DNA of 64,000 nucleotides. Origin: Alcaligenes pakistanensis. Lineage in GTDB: Bacteria > Pseudomonadota > Gammaproteobacteria > Burkholderiales > Burkholderiaceae_B. The stretch is from positions 494,812 through 558,811 of the forward strand of contig NZ_BMZN01000004.1 of assembly GCF_014652815.1 (NCBI RefSeq). Direction: 5' to 3'. Position 1 is the stretch's first letter. Each line of letters begins with the position of its first letter. Below are positions 46,288 to 55,463 of this stretch, one piece after another. A model generated the notes under the pieces. That model did not search any database and was not told the DNA's origin. It was given only the letters and a program-made list of their open reading frames with translations. The position numbers and the translations under genes were made by a program.

Positions 46288-47427
46288 ATGAGCACCTCGA
46301 CGAAGATCGACTTTATCTATTTGTCCGAGCCGGACATGGTTCGCGCAGGCGTCACTGATATGGCGAGCTGTGTGGACACGATGGAGGAGATGTTCAGCCT
46401 GCTGTATCACAACGACTACCGCATGGCAGGTTCAAACAACAACTCGCATGGATCGATTGTTGTGTTTCCCGAAAACTCACCCTTTCCCGATATGCCCAAG
46501 CCCACGCCGGACCGGCGATTCATGGCGATGCCCGCTTATTTGGGAGGACGTTTTCGTACCGCAGGGATGAAATGGTATGGCTCCAACATTGAAAACCGAG
46601 ACAAGGGACTACCTCGCTCCATCCTGATGTTCGTCCTGAATGATGCGGACACTGGAGCTCCGCTGGCATTTATGTCGGCCAACCTCTTGTCGGCTTACCG
46701 CACAGGCGCCATTCCGGGGGTGGGGGCACGCCATCTAGCACGCAAAAACTCCAAAGTCGTCGGTATTCTCGGCCCTGGCGTCATGGCACGAACATCCTTG
46801 TCGGCTTTCATGGCTGTCTGTCCGCAGATCGACACAGTCAAAATAAAAGGGCGCGGCCAGAAGAACCTGGACGCATTTCTAGCCTGGCTAGCCGACACAT
46901 TCCCGCAGATCGCCAATGTCCAAGTTGTCGATACCGACGAAGCCTTGGTTCGTGACAGTGACATCGTGACATTCTGCGGCTCCGGCGCGGTGGGCGACCC
47001 CTCGAAGTACCCAACGGTCAAGCGTGAATGGGTGAGCCCCGGCACATTCCTGTCCATGCCAGCCCTGGGCAATATTGATGAGGGTATGGAGTCACCTGAG
47101 ATTCGCAAGGTGCTCGATCACACCGGCCTGTATGACGCCTGGTACGACGAAAACCCTAAACCTGTTCATGCCAGCGTGCCGGTCGTGGGCATCCGTTTCA
47201 TGGATCTGATCGCAGAAGGCCGTATGTCACGCGATCAACTGGAAGACCTGGGAAAAATCGTCGCCGGTGAGGCTCCTGGTCGCCAGAATGATGACGAAAT
47301 CATCATCATGTCGGTAGGCGGTATGCCCGTCGAGGACGTGGCCTGGGGCACGGTGGTGTACCGCAACGCGCTCAAACAGGGAATTGGCACACGTCTCAAT
47401 CTTTGGGATGAGCCCGTCTTGCGCTAA
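46288..47427 (+). CDS. Ornithine cyclodeaminase/mu-crystallin family protein
   Basis: NAD(P)-binding protein of 379 residues. The Rossmann motif is VVGILGPGVMARTSLSAF near residue 155. Family features upstream include AMPAYLGGRFRTAGMKWYGSN and SANLLSAYRTGAIPGVGARHLAR. An Asp lies in the position expected for catalysis (PALGNIDEGME). Members of this particular subgroup are, as I recall and have not checked, sometimes labelled tyramine oxidase subunit B. AAGGA precedes the ATG at 8 bases. It begins a plus-strand set with the Rid protein and the FAD oxidoreductase. Confidence 0.85.
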   Translation: MSTSTKIDFIYLSEPDMVRAGVTDMASCVDTMEEMFSLLYHNDYRMAGSNNNSHGSIVVFPENSPFPDMPKPTPDRRFMAMPAYLGGRFRTAGMKWYGSNIENRDKGLPRSILMFVLNDADTGAPLAFMSANLLSAYRTGAIPGVGARHLARKNSKVVGILGPGVMARTSLSAFMAVCPQIDTVKIKGRGQKNLDAFLAWLADTFPQIANVQVVDTDEALVRDSDIVTFCGSGAVGDPSKYPTVKREWVSPGTFLSMPALGNIDEGMESPEIRKVLDHTGLYDAWYDENPKPVHASVPVVGIRFMDLIAEGRMSRDQLEDLGKIVAGEAPGRQNDDEIIIMSVGGMPVEDVAWGTVVYRNALKQGIGTRLNLWDEPVLR

Positions 47428-47442
47428 TCAGCGCCTATCGCA

Positions 47443-47467
47443 AACAAGCCCGTATTACGGGCTTGTT
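47443..47467 (+). repeat. Perfect hairpin between cyclodeaminase-like and Rid genes
   Basis: A perfect 10-base inverted repeat (AACAAGCCCG / CGGGCTTGTT) around a 5-base loop begins 15 bases after the stop codon. No T run follows, so it is more likely a stabiliser or partial terminator within the operon than a full stop. Confidence 0.6.
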
Positions 47468-47508
47468 CAGCGTCACATTACTCACTCTTTTACAGGGACA
47501 TATTCCCC

Positions 47509-47931
47509 ATGACCTCTATCGTCAAAGTCAAAACCGGCTCCAAATTCGAAGAAATGGGTAGCTACTCGCGCCTGGTTGCGGTCGACAACCTGATTTTCAT
47601 GTCCAATACCGCAGGCCGCAATCCCAAGACCAAGCTGATCTCAACCGATCTGCGCGAACAAACCTTGCAAGTGCTGATCAATATCGAAACCGCATTGGCC
47701 TCTGTGGACGCCTGCCTGGCCGATATCGTTGCCGCTCGGGTGTTTATCCAGTTTCCCGAAGATGTGGATACCATCATGGCCGTCTATGGTGAGAAAATGC
47801 GCAATATCAATCCAACCCTGACCATGACCAGCCCTCCGCTAGGATCACCTGAATACCGGGTCGAGATTGAAGTGACTGCCTACCGTGGTGCCTCCAAAGC
47901 CGACATCAAAGAACTGACGATCACCCCTTGA
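47509..47931 (+). CDS. Rid-family protein lacking the catalytic arginine
   Basis: Small protein of the YjgF/YER057c/UK114 fold, 140 residues. The fold is shown by LIFMSNTAGRNPKT, LINIETALASVDACLADIVAARVFI and VEIEVTAYRG. In classical RidA the imine-hydrolysing arginine sits in PARSC. At the matching position this protein reads PTLTM, with Leu in place of Arg at equal spacing to the final strand. It is therefore probably not an ordinary 2-aminoacrylate deaminase. It lies between the cyclodeaminase-like and FAD oxidoreductase genes. Confidence 0.85.
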   Translation: MTSIVKVKTGSKFEEMGSYSRLVAVDNLIFMSNTAGRNPKTKLISTDLREQTLQVLINIETALASVDACLADIVAARVFIQFPEDVDTIMAVYGEKMRNINPTLTMTSPPLGSPEYRVEIEVTAYRGASKADIKELTITP

Positions 47932-48018
47932 GTGTCGCGCCATGCGAATGACGGTGGCCGGAGTCGCGTCGCATGGAACGCTCTCTCCGGCCTACTCTAT
48001 CGTCCAAGGAGACAAGCT

Positions 48019-49317
48019 GTGGCTCCCGTCATTACTCCTGTCAGCAGCTCTACTGAGCTGCCTGCTTCTACAACCGTCGTCATCATCGGTGCGGGCATTG
48101 TTGGTCTGAGTGCCGCACTGACATTGGCCGAACGCGGCATACCCGTGGTCGTGCTGGAAAAAGGCCGGATCGCGGCTGAGCAATCTTCGCGAAATCTGGG
48201 TTGGGTTCGCAAGATGAGCCGCTCGGCCCCCGATGTGCCGCTCGCTCTGGCCACCGATCAACTCTGGGCTCAAATGCCCGAGCGTGTCGGGGCCGATGTG
48301 GGCTATCGTCAGGCGGGCATCATGTATGTCGCTCGCAACCCGGCGGAAATGCATCAGCATGAGCAATGGCTGAGCAGCGTACGCGACTTGCCATTGGACT
48401 CGCGCCTGCTCAGTGCGGCCCAGATCAATGAAATGGTGCCCGGCGGACAAGGCCGCTGGGTCGGTGGCATCTATACGCCCTCTGACGGCCGTGCCGAGCC
48501 CACCTTGGCTAACAGTGCCATCGCGCAGGCAGCCATTAAAAAAGGGGCGCTGATCATCGAAAACTGTGCCGTACGCACCTTGTCCCTGTCAGCGGGCCGC
48601 GTCAGCGGCGTGATGACAGAACGCGGCGAAATACGCTGCGAGCAAGTGCTACTGGCCGGCGGCCTGTGGTCACGTCGCTTCCTGAGCAATCAGGGCATAT
48701 CGCTGTTGACCCTGCCCTTGGTCGCCTCGGTGATGCGCACTGCCCCCATGGAAGGGCCGACAGACATTGCCGTAGGCGCACCCAATTTCTCGTTCCGCAA
48801 GCGCCTGGACGGCGGTTTCACCATTACCCAACGCGGCGCCTTGTATGCGCCCTTGATGCTGGACAGCCTGTTGCTGGGCATGCACTACCTGCCCACACTG
48901 CGCGCCCAATGGAACAACGTCCGTATTTCCCTGGGGCGCGAGATGGTGTCTGACCTGATGCTGGCGCGTCGCTGGAAGGCTGATCGAATCTCTCCCTTCG
49001 AGTACCTCAGAACCATGGACCCACCCTGCGTGCCCGCCCTGAACAAAGAGGCCATGACCAACCTGATCGCAGCCTGGCCTGTTTTCAAGAACGCCGTCAT
49101 CCAGCAATCCTGGGGCGGCATGATTGATGTCACCCCTGATTCTCTGCCCGTCATCTGCCCGATCGACAAGATTCCCGGTCTGACTCTAGCCAGCGGATTC
49201 TCCGGCCATGGATTTGGCACCGGCCCGGCCGCTGGTCAATTGGCCGCCGACCTGATACTCGATACCCCTCCCCTGGTGAACCCTAGCCCGTATCGACTGG
49301 ATCGCTTCCAGAAATAA
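48019..49317 (+). CDS. FAD-dependent amine/amino-acid oxidoreductase (DAO family)
   Basis: Flavoenzyme of the D-amino-acid/glycine oxidase fold. The FAD motif VVIIGAGIVGLSAALTLAERG lies near residue 20, followed by EKGRIAAEQSSRNLGWVRKM. The C-terminal FAD contact is GFSGHGFGTGPAAGQLAADL. I use a GTG start with AAGGAG 7 bases upstream, giving 432 residues; an in-frame GTG directly after the Rid stop codon would add 29 residues without a comparable binding site. Likely role: oxidative deamination of an amine or amino acid, with the neighbouring Rid and dehydrogenase proteins handling the products. Confidence 0.87.
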   Translation: MAPVITPVSSSTELPASTTVVIIGAGIVGLSAALTLAERGIPVVVLEKGRIAAEQSSRNLGWVRKMSRSAPDVPLALATDQLWAQMPERVGADVGYRQAGIMYVARNPAEMHQHEQWLSSVRDLPLDSRLLSAAQINEMVPGGQGRWVGGIYTPSDGRAEPTLANSAIAQAAIKKGALIIENCAVRTLSLSAGRVSGVMTERGEIRCEQVLLAGGLWSRRFLSNQGISLLTLPLVASVMRTAPMEGPTDIAVGAPNFSFRKRLDGGFTITQRGALYAPLMLDSLLLGMHYLPTLRAQWNNVRISLGREMVSDLMLARRWKADRISPFEYLRTMDPPCVPALNKEAMTNLIAAWPVFKNAVIQQSWGGMIDVTPDSLPVICPIDKIPGLTLASGFSGHGFGTGPAAGQLAADLILDTPPLVNPSPYRLDRFQK

Positions 49318-49318
49318 A

Positions 49319-49360
49319 AAAATTGCGGCGACCTGTGTTTTCAGAACAAGTCGCCGCGAT
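49319..49360 (-). terminator. Terminator of the two-ALDH operon
   Basis: Stem TTGCGGCGAC / GTCGCCGCGA with a long loop, followed on the minus strand by a T run. It lies between the convergent FAD oxidoreductase and aldehyde dehydrogenase genes. Confidence 0.65.
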
Positions 49361-49387
49361 CGTCTTCACCCACTACCTCAATAAAAC

Positions 49388-50923
49388 TTAGTACCCTGCC
49401 ATCGCACCCGTGTCCAGGCGCATGCATATCGCCTTGGGTTCGGTATAGGCATGGATGGCTTCACTGCCGAATTCACGCCCTACGCCAGAGAGCTTGCGCC
49501 CGCCAAAAGGCACCGCCAGATCAAGCACATTGTGCGTATTCAACCAGACGGTTCCCACATCGATCCGATCCGCCAGCAGATGGGCTCGCTCCAGATCGCG
49601 CGTCCAGATACTGGCCGCCAGACCGTAGGGAGTATCGTTGGCCAAGTTGACCAATTCCGAGGAGTCATCGATCCGCATGGCGCACACAACAGGCCCGAAG
49701 ATTTCTTCGCGCATCACCGTCATATCCGTCGTCACATTGCCCAGCACCGTCGGTTGGTAGAACCAGCCAGCCTCACCGGCAATATCGCCCCCGGCCAATG
49801 CCACAGCACCTTGATCCAGCCCGGAGCGCACCAGACCAGCCACTCGTTCGCGCTGGCGCGATGAGATCAAAGGACCGACCTCCGTTGCAGGGTCCATGCC
49901 CGAGCCCAGCTTCAAAGTACGGGCGATTTCGGCTACGCCGGCAATCACCTCATCGTAGACGGCGGACTCAATCAGCAAGCGCGAACCGGCGGTACAAATC
50001 TGGCCTGAATTGGCAAAAATAGCGGCTGCCGCACCCGGTATCGCCCGCGTCAAATCAGCATCGGCCAAGATAATGGTGGGCGACTTGCCGCCCAACTCCA
50101 ATGTGACTCGTTTCATGGTGGGTGCTGCTGCCATCCAGATATGCTGACCCGTCGCCGTAGAGCCGGTAAAAGAGATCTTGCGCACCACGGGATGCTCCAC
50201 CAGAGCGGCTCCAGCATCATGACCATAGCCGGTCACAATATTGACTGCACCCGCTGGGAAGCCAGTCTCGATAATCAGCTCTCCCAATAGCAGGGTTGTC
50301 AACGATGTTTCCTCGGACGGCTTGAGCACGACCGTGCAACCGCAGGCAATGGCCGGCGCCAGCTTCTGAATAGCCTGACCCAATGGGAAGTTCCACGGCG
50401 TAATGCCGCCTACGACTCCGATAGGCTTACGCTCGGTATAGGCACGGTACATGGCGCCGTCCTGGACCAAAGGCGATAAGGCAATATATTCACCGGCTAT
50501 TTTTGAGCTCCAACCGGCAAAATAACGCAAGGCCTCGATCGCAAACGGAATATCAATCATGCGCGTCACACTTAGCAGCTTGCCGCTGTCGAGCGACTCC
50601 AACTGCGCAAACTGCTCCGCATTTTCTTCAAGCAGCAGCGCCAGACGCTCGAGCAGGCGACCACGATCCAAAGGACGCATCGACTGCCAAGCCGTGCTCT
50701 CGAAACAGCGCTGCGCGGCCATGACCGCATGATCCACATCGGCGGCACTACACGCAGGTATGGTCGTAATGCGCTCACCGGTCGCCGGATTCAAGACGTC
50801 GATACGCCGTGCCGAGGGGGATACTCCACTTAGTTTGCCATCCAGCAACAGCAGGCCTTTCGGCATACGAATGACAGGCTCTGCCGGCGCTGCTGTCTGG
50901 ACGGGTACAGAAGATTGCTTCAT
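49388..50923 (-). CDS. Aldehyde dehydrogenase, FeaB/betaine-aldehyde type
   Basis: Class I ALDH of 511 residues. Key residues are Asn178 (ITPWNFPL), Glu276 (LELGGKSPT), Cys310 (NSGQICTAGSR) and the EEIFGPVV segment. Similar enzymes oxidise phenylacetaldehyde, aminoaldehydes or betaine aldehyde. It follows a second ALDH gene after 55 bases on the same strand, so the two are likely co-transcribed. Having paired paralogues suggests two aldehyde substrates or heteromeric assembly; neither is shown by sequence. Confidence 0.91.
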   Translation of the reverse strand: MKQSSVPVQTAAPAEPVIRMPKGLLLLDGKLSGVSPSARRIDVLNPATGERITTIPACSAADVDHAVMAAQRCFESTAWQSMRPLDRGRLLERLALLLEENAEQFAQLESLDSGKLLSVTRMIDIPFAIEALRYFAGWSSKIAGEYIALSPLVQDGAMYRAYTERKPIGVVGGITPWNFPLGQAIQKLAPAIACGCTVVLKPSEETSLTTLLLGELIIETGFPAGAVNIVTGYGHDAGAALVEHPVVRKISFTGSTATGQHIWMAAAPTMKRVTLELGGKSPTIILADADLTRAIPGAAAAIFANSGQICTAGSRLLIESAVYDEVIAGVAEIARTLKLGSGMDPATEVGPLISSRQRERVAGLVRSGLDQGAVALAGGDIAGEAGWFYQPTVLGNVTTDMTVMREEIFGPVVCAMRIDDSSELVNLANDTPYGLAASIWTRDLERAHLLADRIDVGTVWLNTHNVLDLAVPFGGRKLSGVGREFGSEAIHAYTEPKAICMRLDTGAMAGY

Positions 50924-50978
50924 GGAAATCTCTACGTAATAGATAAAAAATGGATGCCTTGCGCAACTAGCGCCACCA

Positions 50979-52565
50979 TCAAACCGCGTCGAACGCGTCC
51001 TGCTCCATGTAATGATGTACAGAACTCTTGATGCGGGTGTGGGCCAGAACGGATTCTTCGCTCAGGTCATGCCCCATACCGGAATTTTTCCAACCGCCAA
51101 ACGGCAAATTGACGTCCAGCGTATTGTGGGTGTTGACCCAGACCGAGCCGGCCTGCAATGCACGCGTCATGTAGCGCACGCGATCCAGATCCCGGCTCCA
51201 GATACTGGCGCCCAAACCAAACTCGGAATCATTGGCCAGGCTTACGGCCTGAGCATCATTCTGGAACGATGCGGCCACCAGAACCGGGCCGAAAATCTCC
51301 TCGCGAACCACCCGCATCGTTGGGCTGACGCCCGCCAGCACCGTTGGTTGCACATACGCGCCCGGATGATCCAGACCTGCACCACCGGTACGAAGCGACG
51401 CCCCCTCGCGCACACCCTCTTTCACATAATTGAGCACGTACTCGCTGTGCGCCCGATTGATCAAAGGCCCCATTGCCGAGTCCGAGTCCAGCGGCGCGCC
51501 CAGCTTGATGGACTCGGCAATCGATACAATCCCCTCAAGCACCTGCTCGTATACACTGGCGTGCGCATACAGACGCGAGCCTGCACAACAATTCTGACCA
51601 TGATTGGCGAAAATGGCCCAGGCCGCCTGCGGAATGGCACGCGACAGATCAGCATCCTGCGCGATGATGACGGGCGACTTGCCGCCCAGCTCTACGCTGA
51701 CGCGCTTGAATGCGCCGGCGGCCTCACGCGCGACCAGTCGACCAACATGGGTAGACCCGGTAAAACTGACCATATCGACATCTGGGTGACGCACCATCGC
51801 TTCGCCCAGCCCTGGCTCGCTGCCAGTCACAATATTCAAAACGCCTTCGGGCACACCCGCCTCCAGCGCCAACTGCGCCAGATACAAGGCTGTCAGTGGC
51901 GTACTGGGTGCAGGCTTCAGGACAACGGTGCAACCGGCCGCCAGCGCAGGAGCGATTTTCCAGATGGCCAGTCCAAGGGCGACATTCCACGGAACAATCG
52001 CTGCAACCACGCCCACCGGCTCGCGAAAGGTATAGCCATCAAGTTCGCCATCAGTCACGTAAGGTACTGACAATCTTGTTGTACGCCCTGACAGCTTGGT
52101 CGACCAACCCGCCATATAACGCAAAACATGGGCCGAATAATTCACGTCCACGTCCAAGGTATTACGCAGCAAACGACCACTGCATATGGTCTCGATTTCA
52201 GACAGGGTGCGCGCATGCTCCTCAAGCAACTGCGCCAGGCGCAGCAAGCAGGCCTCGCGTTGATGTGGTCGGAAGCGGCCCCAAGACCCTCGCAATGCCC
52301 GCTTGGCGGCCGTCACTGCCTCACCCACATCCGATGCGCTTGCCTGTCCAGCATGTGCAAACACCTGGCCATTACTCGGATCACGCAAGGCATAAGTCGA
52401 TGCCGTCTGAATCTGCCGCCCACCTATATGCAAGCCGTGTGGCAACTCCAGAAAAGTGCGTGTCTCCTGCCCCAACAATTCATAATTATTGTCCAGACCC
52501 AATTCAATCTCCACAGACGTGCTACCCCTGCACACTGCCTTATCAGTGCACATGGCAACATTCAA
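50979..52565 (-). CDS. Aldehyde dehydrogenase, second of a tandem pair
   Basis: ALDH-superfamily enzyme of up to 528 residues. Key residues are Asn194 (IVPWNVAL), Glu292 (VELGGKSPV) and Cys326 in NHGQNCCAGSR, a site with two adjacent cysteines. It carries a 40-residue N-terminal extension before the core (HGLHIGGRQIQTAS), and no clear ribosome binding site marks the first ATG, so the true start may be further in. It precedes the FeaB-like ALDH gene and follows an AraC regulator and an amino-acid permease on the same strand. Confidence 0.88.
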   Translation of the reverse strand: MNVAMCTDKAVCRGSTSVEIELGLDNNYELLGQETRTFLELPHGLHIGGRQIQTASTYALRDPSNGQVFAHAGQASASDVGEAVTAAKRALRGSWGRFRPHQREACLLRLAQLLEEHARTLSEIETICSGRLLRNTLDVDVNYSAHVLRYMAGWSTKLSGRTTRLSVPYVTDGELDGYTFREPVGVVAAIVPWNVALGLAIWKIAPALAAGCTVVLKPAPSTPLTALYLAQLALEAGVPEGVLNIVTGSEPGLGEAMVRHPDVDMVSFTGSTHVGRLVAREAAGAFKRVSVELGGKSPVIIAQDADLSRAIPQAAWAIFANHGQNCCAGSRLYAHASVYEQVLEGIVSIAESIKLGAPLDSDSAMGPLINRAHSEYVLNYVKEGVREGASLRTGGAGLDHPGAYVQPTVLAGVSPTMRVVREEIFGPVLVAASFQNDAQAVSLANDSEFGLGASIWSRDLDRVRYMTRALQAGSVWVNTHNTLDVNLPFGGWKNSGMGHDLSEESVLAHTRIKSSVHHYMEQDAFDAV

Positions 52566-52730
52566 AACAAGGTTGATTCAATATCCCGTATGCGGCTCAA
52601 GCGCGTTAAACAAGAGCCGGACTAGCTGTAAAGGGTAACGATGTGAGGACTGTGGCAATAGGCTTCAAAGCGCAAGTGCTAGCCCTAAAGTGCAGCAAAT
52701 CACAAAGCTAGGACCGCCGCCTTACGCGGC

Positions 52731-53765
52731 TTAGCGTGGCCGCAAAATTTCAGAGGGGCTCTGACCGAATCGAGCTCTGAAATCACGCGCGAATTTTCCC
52801 AGATGGAAAAAACCATATCGAGTCGCAATGTCGGTCACGTTCTCACCCGTCTCACGCGCATCAAGCAGGGCTATGCGGGCTGCATCGAGCCGCATCCGTT
52901 TCAACTGCGCACCCGGTGTGGTCTGACGGAAATTACGAAATCCCGCATGTAAAGTACGTCGACTAACACCGACCGCCTGCACCAAATCATCAACACGAAT
53001 AGGCGCTGTCAGGTGGGCATGCATATACTCTTCGGCCCGCTTGATAAAAATTGGCGCCAGACAGGCCTTTGCCGATTCGGGGCGTTCGACCAAACGACGG
53101 GGCAAGGCACGTACCGCATTGACCACTATTTTTTCAATCGTGTGCTGAAAAACCGGCAAATTCAGTAAGGACTCACCACTGATCGTATCCTCGCAAATTG
53201 CCTGCAAAATTCCTGAGAATGCCCGCGCATGCCCATCGGCATTGATACGAGCAATCTCGAAAAGCGCCTTGCGTCCCGATTCGTCAACATCCTGTGAATC
53301 CTCCGGGCAGTCAATCGTTGCAGCATCCAACAGCAAAGTAAGGTGGGTATAGTCAGCCGACATGGAGGACTCAAAGCACTGGCCAGGATGTACAACGTGC
53401 ATCATTCCTGGCCTGACCTCATAACAGGCCCCGGCCTGACGATACTGAGCAGTTCCGGTCAAAGGAATCTTGAACAAGTAATGGTCAGTTAGCTGTTCAG
53501 ACTGCAGACAAACCACACCGGCAGGCACGCCGTACTCAATGAAATGCAAGGACAGTCCATCAAGCAACAGACGGTTATGCGTAAAACACACCGCTTGCCG
53601 AGTGTCCAGATCAAGTTGGTGCGGAGAAAGAATACTGCTTAAATGCTCCCGCGCCTGCTCAGCGAACCGCGTACTCATTGCTGGAAATCTTTCCAGTCTG
53701 AGTGCGCGATGGACGCTCTGAACACGCACTGCCGCTAAGTGTTGAACTGCTGCCTCGTATCTCAT
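52731..53765 (-). CDS. AraC-family regulator of the amine cluster
   Basis: Transcription regulator of 344 residues. The sensor domain includes RLLLDGLSLHFIEYGVPAGV and YLFKIPLTGTAQYRQ, similar to FeaR-type or EutR-type AraC sensors. The DNA-binding domain has VDDLVQAVGVSRRTLHAGFRNF and VTDIATRYGFFHLGKFARDFRARFGQSPSEIL. GGAGG precedes the ATG. It begins 37 bases after the permease gene and lies upstream of the ALDH pair, so it probably controls this strand. Confidence 0.87.
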   Translation of the reverse strand: MRYEAAVQHLAAVRVQSVHRALRLERFPAMSTRFAEQAREHLSSILSPHQLDLDTRQAVCFTHNRLLLDGLSLHFIEYGVPAGVVCLQSEQLTDHYLFKIPLTGTAQYRQAGACYEVRPGMMHVVHPGQCFESSMSADYTHLTLLLDAATIDCPEDSQDVDESGRKALFEIARINADGHARAFSGILQAICEDTISGESLLNLPVFQHTIEKIVVNAVRALPRRLVERPESAKACLAPIFIKRAEEYMHAHLTAPIRVDDLVQAVGVSRRTLHAGFRNFRQTTPGAQLKRMRLDAARIALLDARETGENVTDIATRYGFFHLGKFARDFRARFGQSPSEILRPR

Positions 53766-53802
53766 CCGACCTCCATGCCATCAGAAAAACGCATGTCTCC
53801 CA

Positions 53803-55269
53803 TCAGCCCACCGAAGGCGCCAACACTTCCTGTTCGACGCTCGTAGAGCCTACTCTCTGATAAACCGACTGACGATTGCGCTTGAGCCAGCTACCATGCG
53901 AGTAACCCGCAATGACGACCAACAAGAACAAAAATGGCAGGTTATTGACTAAGACAGAGTCTGTGCCTGTCAATGCGGAGTAATTCTTCAACGACAAGAA
54001 GGTAGCCGCTGCCAACAACACACCCGCGACTAAGGGCGCCACGATAGTCGCCAGCGAATACTCACCACGTCGGGCGAAAAAAACGCACATGGAAAAGGAA
54101 GTGGTGGTGAGCAGACACATCAAACCGACTGCCCCCATGGACGACAGGCTGGTCGCAAGATTGAGCAAAGGGTCCAAACCGGCCAAGGCAAACGAGCCAA
54201 TAACCACGACAAAAATACTCGTCAACGCCAGACAGGCGATATAAGGCGAACCGTGCTTGGGATGAACCTTGCCAAATACAGCAGGAATCAACCCATCACG
54301 CGCTACAGCGAAGAAATAACGCGCAATATTATTCGCGAAACCCAAGGCAGCAGCAAACAGGCTAGTCACCACCAGCAAATTGAGCGCATTGCGTCCCCAC
54401 TCACCCAAATACTGCTCGCCCATGCCCGTCAGCAAACGGCCAGGATCAGCGGCCGCTACCGCCTGCAGTTTTTCCGGGGTGACACTGAGAACCAGACACC
54501 AGGACGAAAAAACATAAAATGTACCCAGGATCAGGATGGCGCCGTAGGTTGCCCGAGGAACAGTCACCAGACTGTTCTTGGCTTCCTCGCGATAGATAGC
54601 CGTTGCCTCAAAGCCGACTACACCATTAATGGCGTAAATAATAGAAATGCCAAACCCGGGGGCCAGTATTGCAGCCGGCGTAAAGCTACTGAAATCCAGG
54701 CCAGGCCATCCGACATGGTACAAAATCAGCACATCCAGTATCAGGATGAACACGACTTCCAAAATCAACAGTACAGCCAGCACCTTGGCCGCCATCGTGA
54801 TCTTCCGATAGCTCAGAAAAGCGATCAAACCCACGCTGATGGCCGCCCAAAGCTCCCAGCGCGTGACCACACCAAAAACTTCCTGTACAAAGTCCGTGGA
54901 GAAAAAGGCCATCGCCCCCAAGGTCGAAGTAGCTGCGCAAATATACGCAATGATGGCGACATACGCAGCCGCCACGCCGACCTGCTTATTCAAACTGATG
55001 GCGATATATGCATAAAAGGCGCCCGCATTGCGAACATGAGGGATCATGCGAACATAACCCACTGCAAAAATCAGCATCACTAGGCAAATCAATAGCATGG
55101 TGCCAGGCGTACCGACACCATTACCAAACGCAAATGCCAATGGCACCAGCCCGCCCAATACCCCCAGGGGAGCAGCACAGGCCAAAATCATAAAAATAAT
55201 ATCTGCTGTGCCCAACTGCCCAGGCATCAAACCCGGTGTGGATACAGACCGCGCATCAGTGTGGCTCAT
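53803..55269 (-). CDS. APC-family amino-acid/amine permease
   Basis: Inner-membrane transporter with about twelve hydrophobic helices in 488 residues. The first helix region reads LGTADIIFMILACAAPLGVLGGL, and helix six contains NGVVGFEATAIYREEAKN, the usual substrate-binding segment of the APC fold. The start MSHTDARSV has GGAG 7 bases upstream; a frame beginning 15 codons earlier is ignored. Followed by an AraC regulator and two ALDH genes, it probably imports the amine or amino acid degraded by the cluster. Confidence 0.9.
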   Translation of the reverse strand: MSHTDARSVSTPGLMPGQLGTADIIFMILACAAPLGVLGGLVPLAFAFGNGVGTPGTMLLICLVMLIFAVGYVRMIPHVRNAGAFYAYIAISLNKQVGVAAAYVAIIAYICAATSTLGAMAFFSTDFVQEVFGVVTRWELWAAISVGLIAFLSYRKITMAAKVLAVLLILEVVFILILDVLILYHVGWPGLDFSSFTPAAILAPGFGISIIYAINGVVGFEATAIYREEAKNSLVTVPRATYGAILILGTFYVFSSWCLVLSVTPEKLQAVAAADPGRLLTGMGEQYLGEWGRNALNLLVVTSLFAAALGFANNIARYFFAVARDGLIPAVFGKVHPKHGSPYIACLALTSIFVVVIGSFALAGLDPLLNLATSLSSMGAVGLMCLLTTTSFSMCVFFARRGEYSLATIVAPLVAGVLLAAATFLSLKNYSALTGTDSVLVNNLPFLFLLVVIAGYSHGSWLKRNRQSVYQRVGSTSVEQEVLAPSVG

Positions 55270-55463
55270 TTTTGTCTCCGTTTTCATATTTTGTGATGGA
55301 TGCGCCATGTGCAATCAATGCTAGTTGGTCGTCTTGAAAGTAGGTATTGCCTTTTTTTCGCAAAAATTTGCAATTTCGGCCAAAGCCTAAAAAATAAGGC
55401 GCCGAATAAATAAGCTAATCAAGCAATCACGATAAGACTGAGCTCGCGACATGGCAGATTCGA

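Noticed and set aside
47932..48018. GTG directly after the Rid stop as the start of the FAD oxidoreductase
   Set aside because: The 29 added residues do not match the flavoprotein family, while a GTG further in has an ideal AAGGAG site.
51012..52070. Long plus-strand open frame antisense to an aldehyde dehydrogenase gene
   Set aside because: The opposite strand encodes a complete ALDH with all catalytic residues; the antisense product shows no domain.
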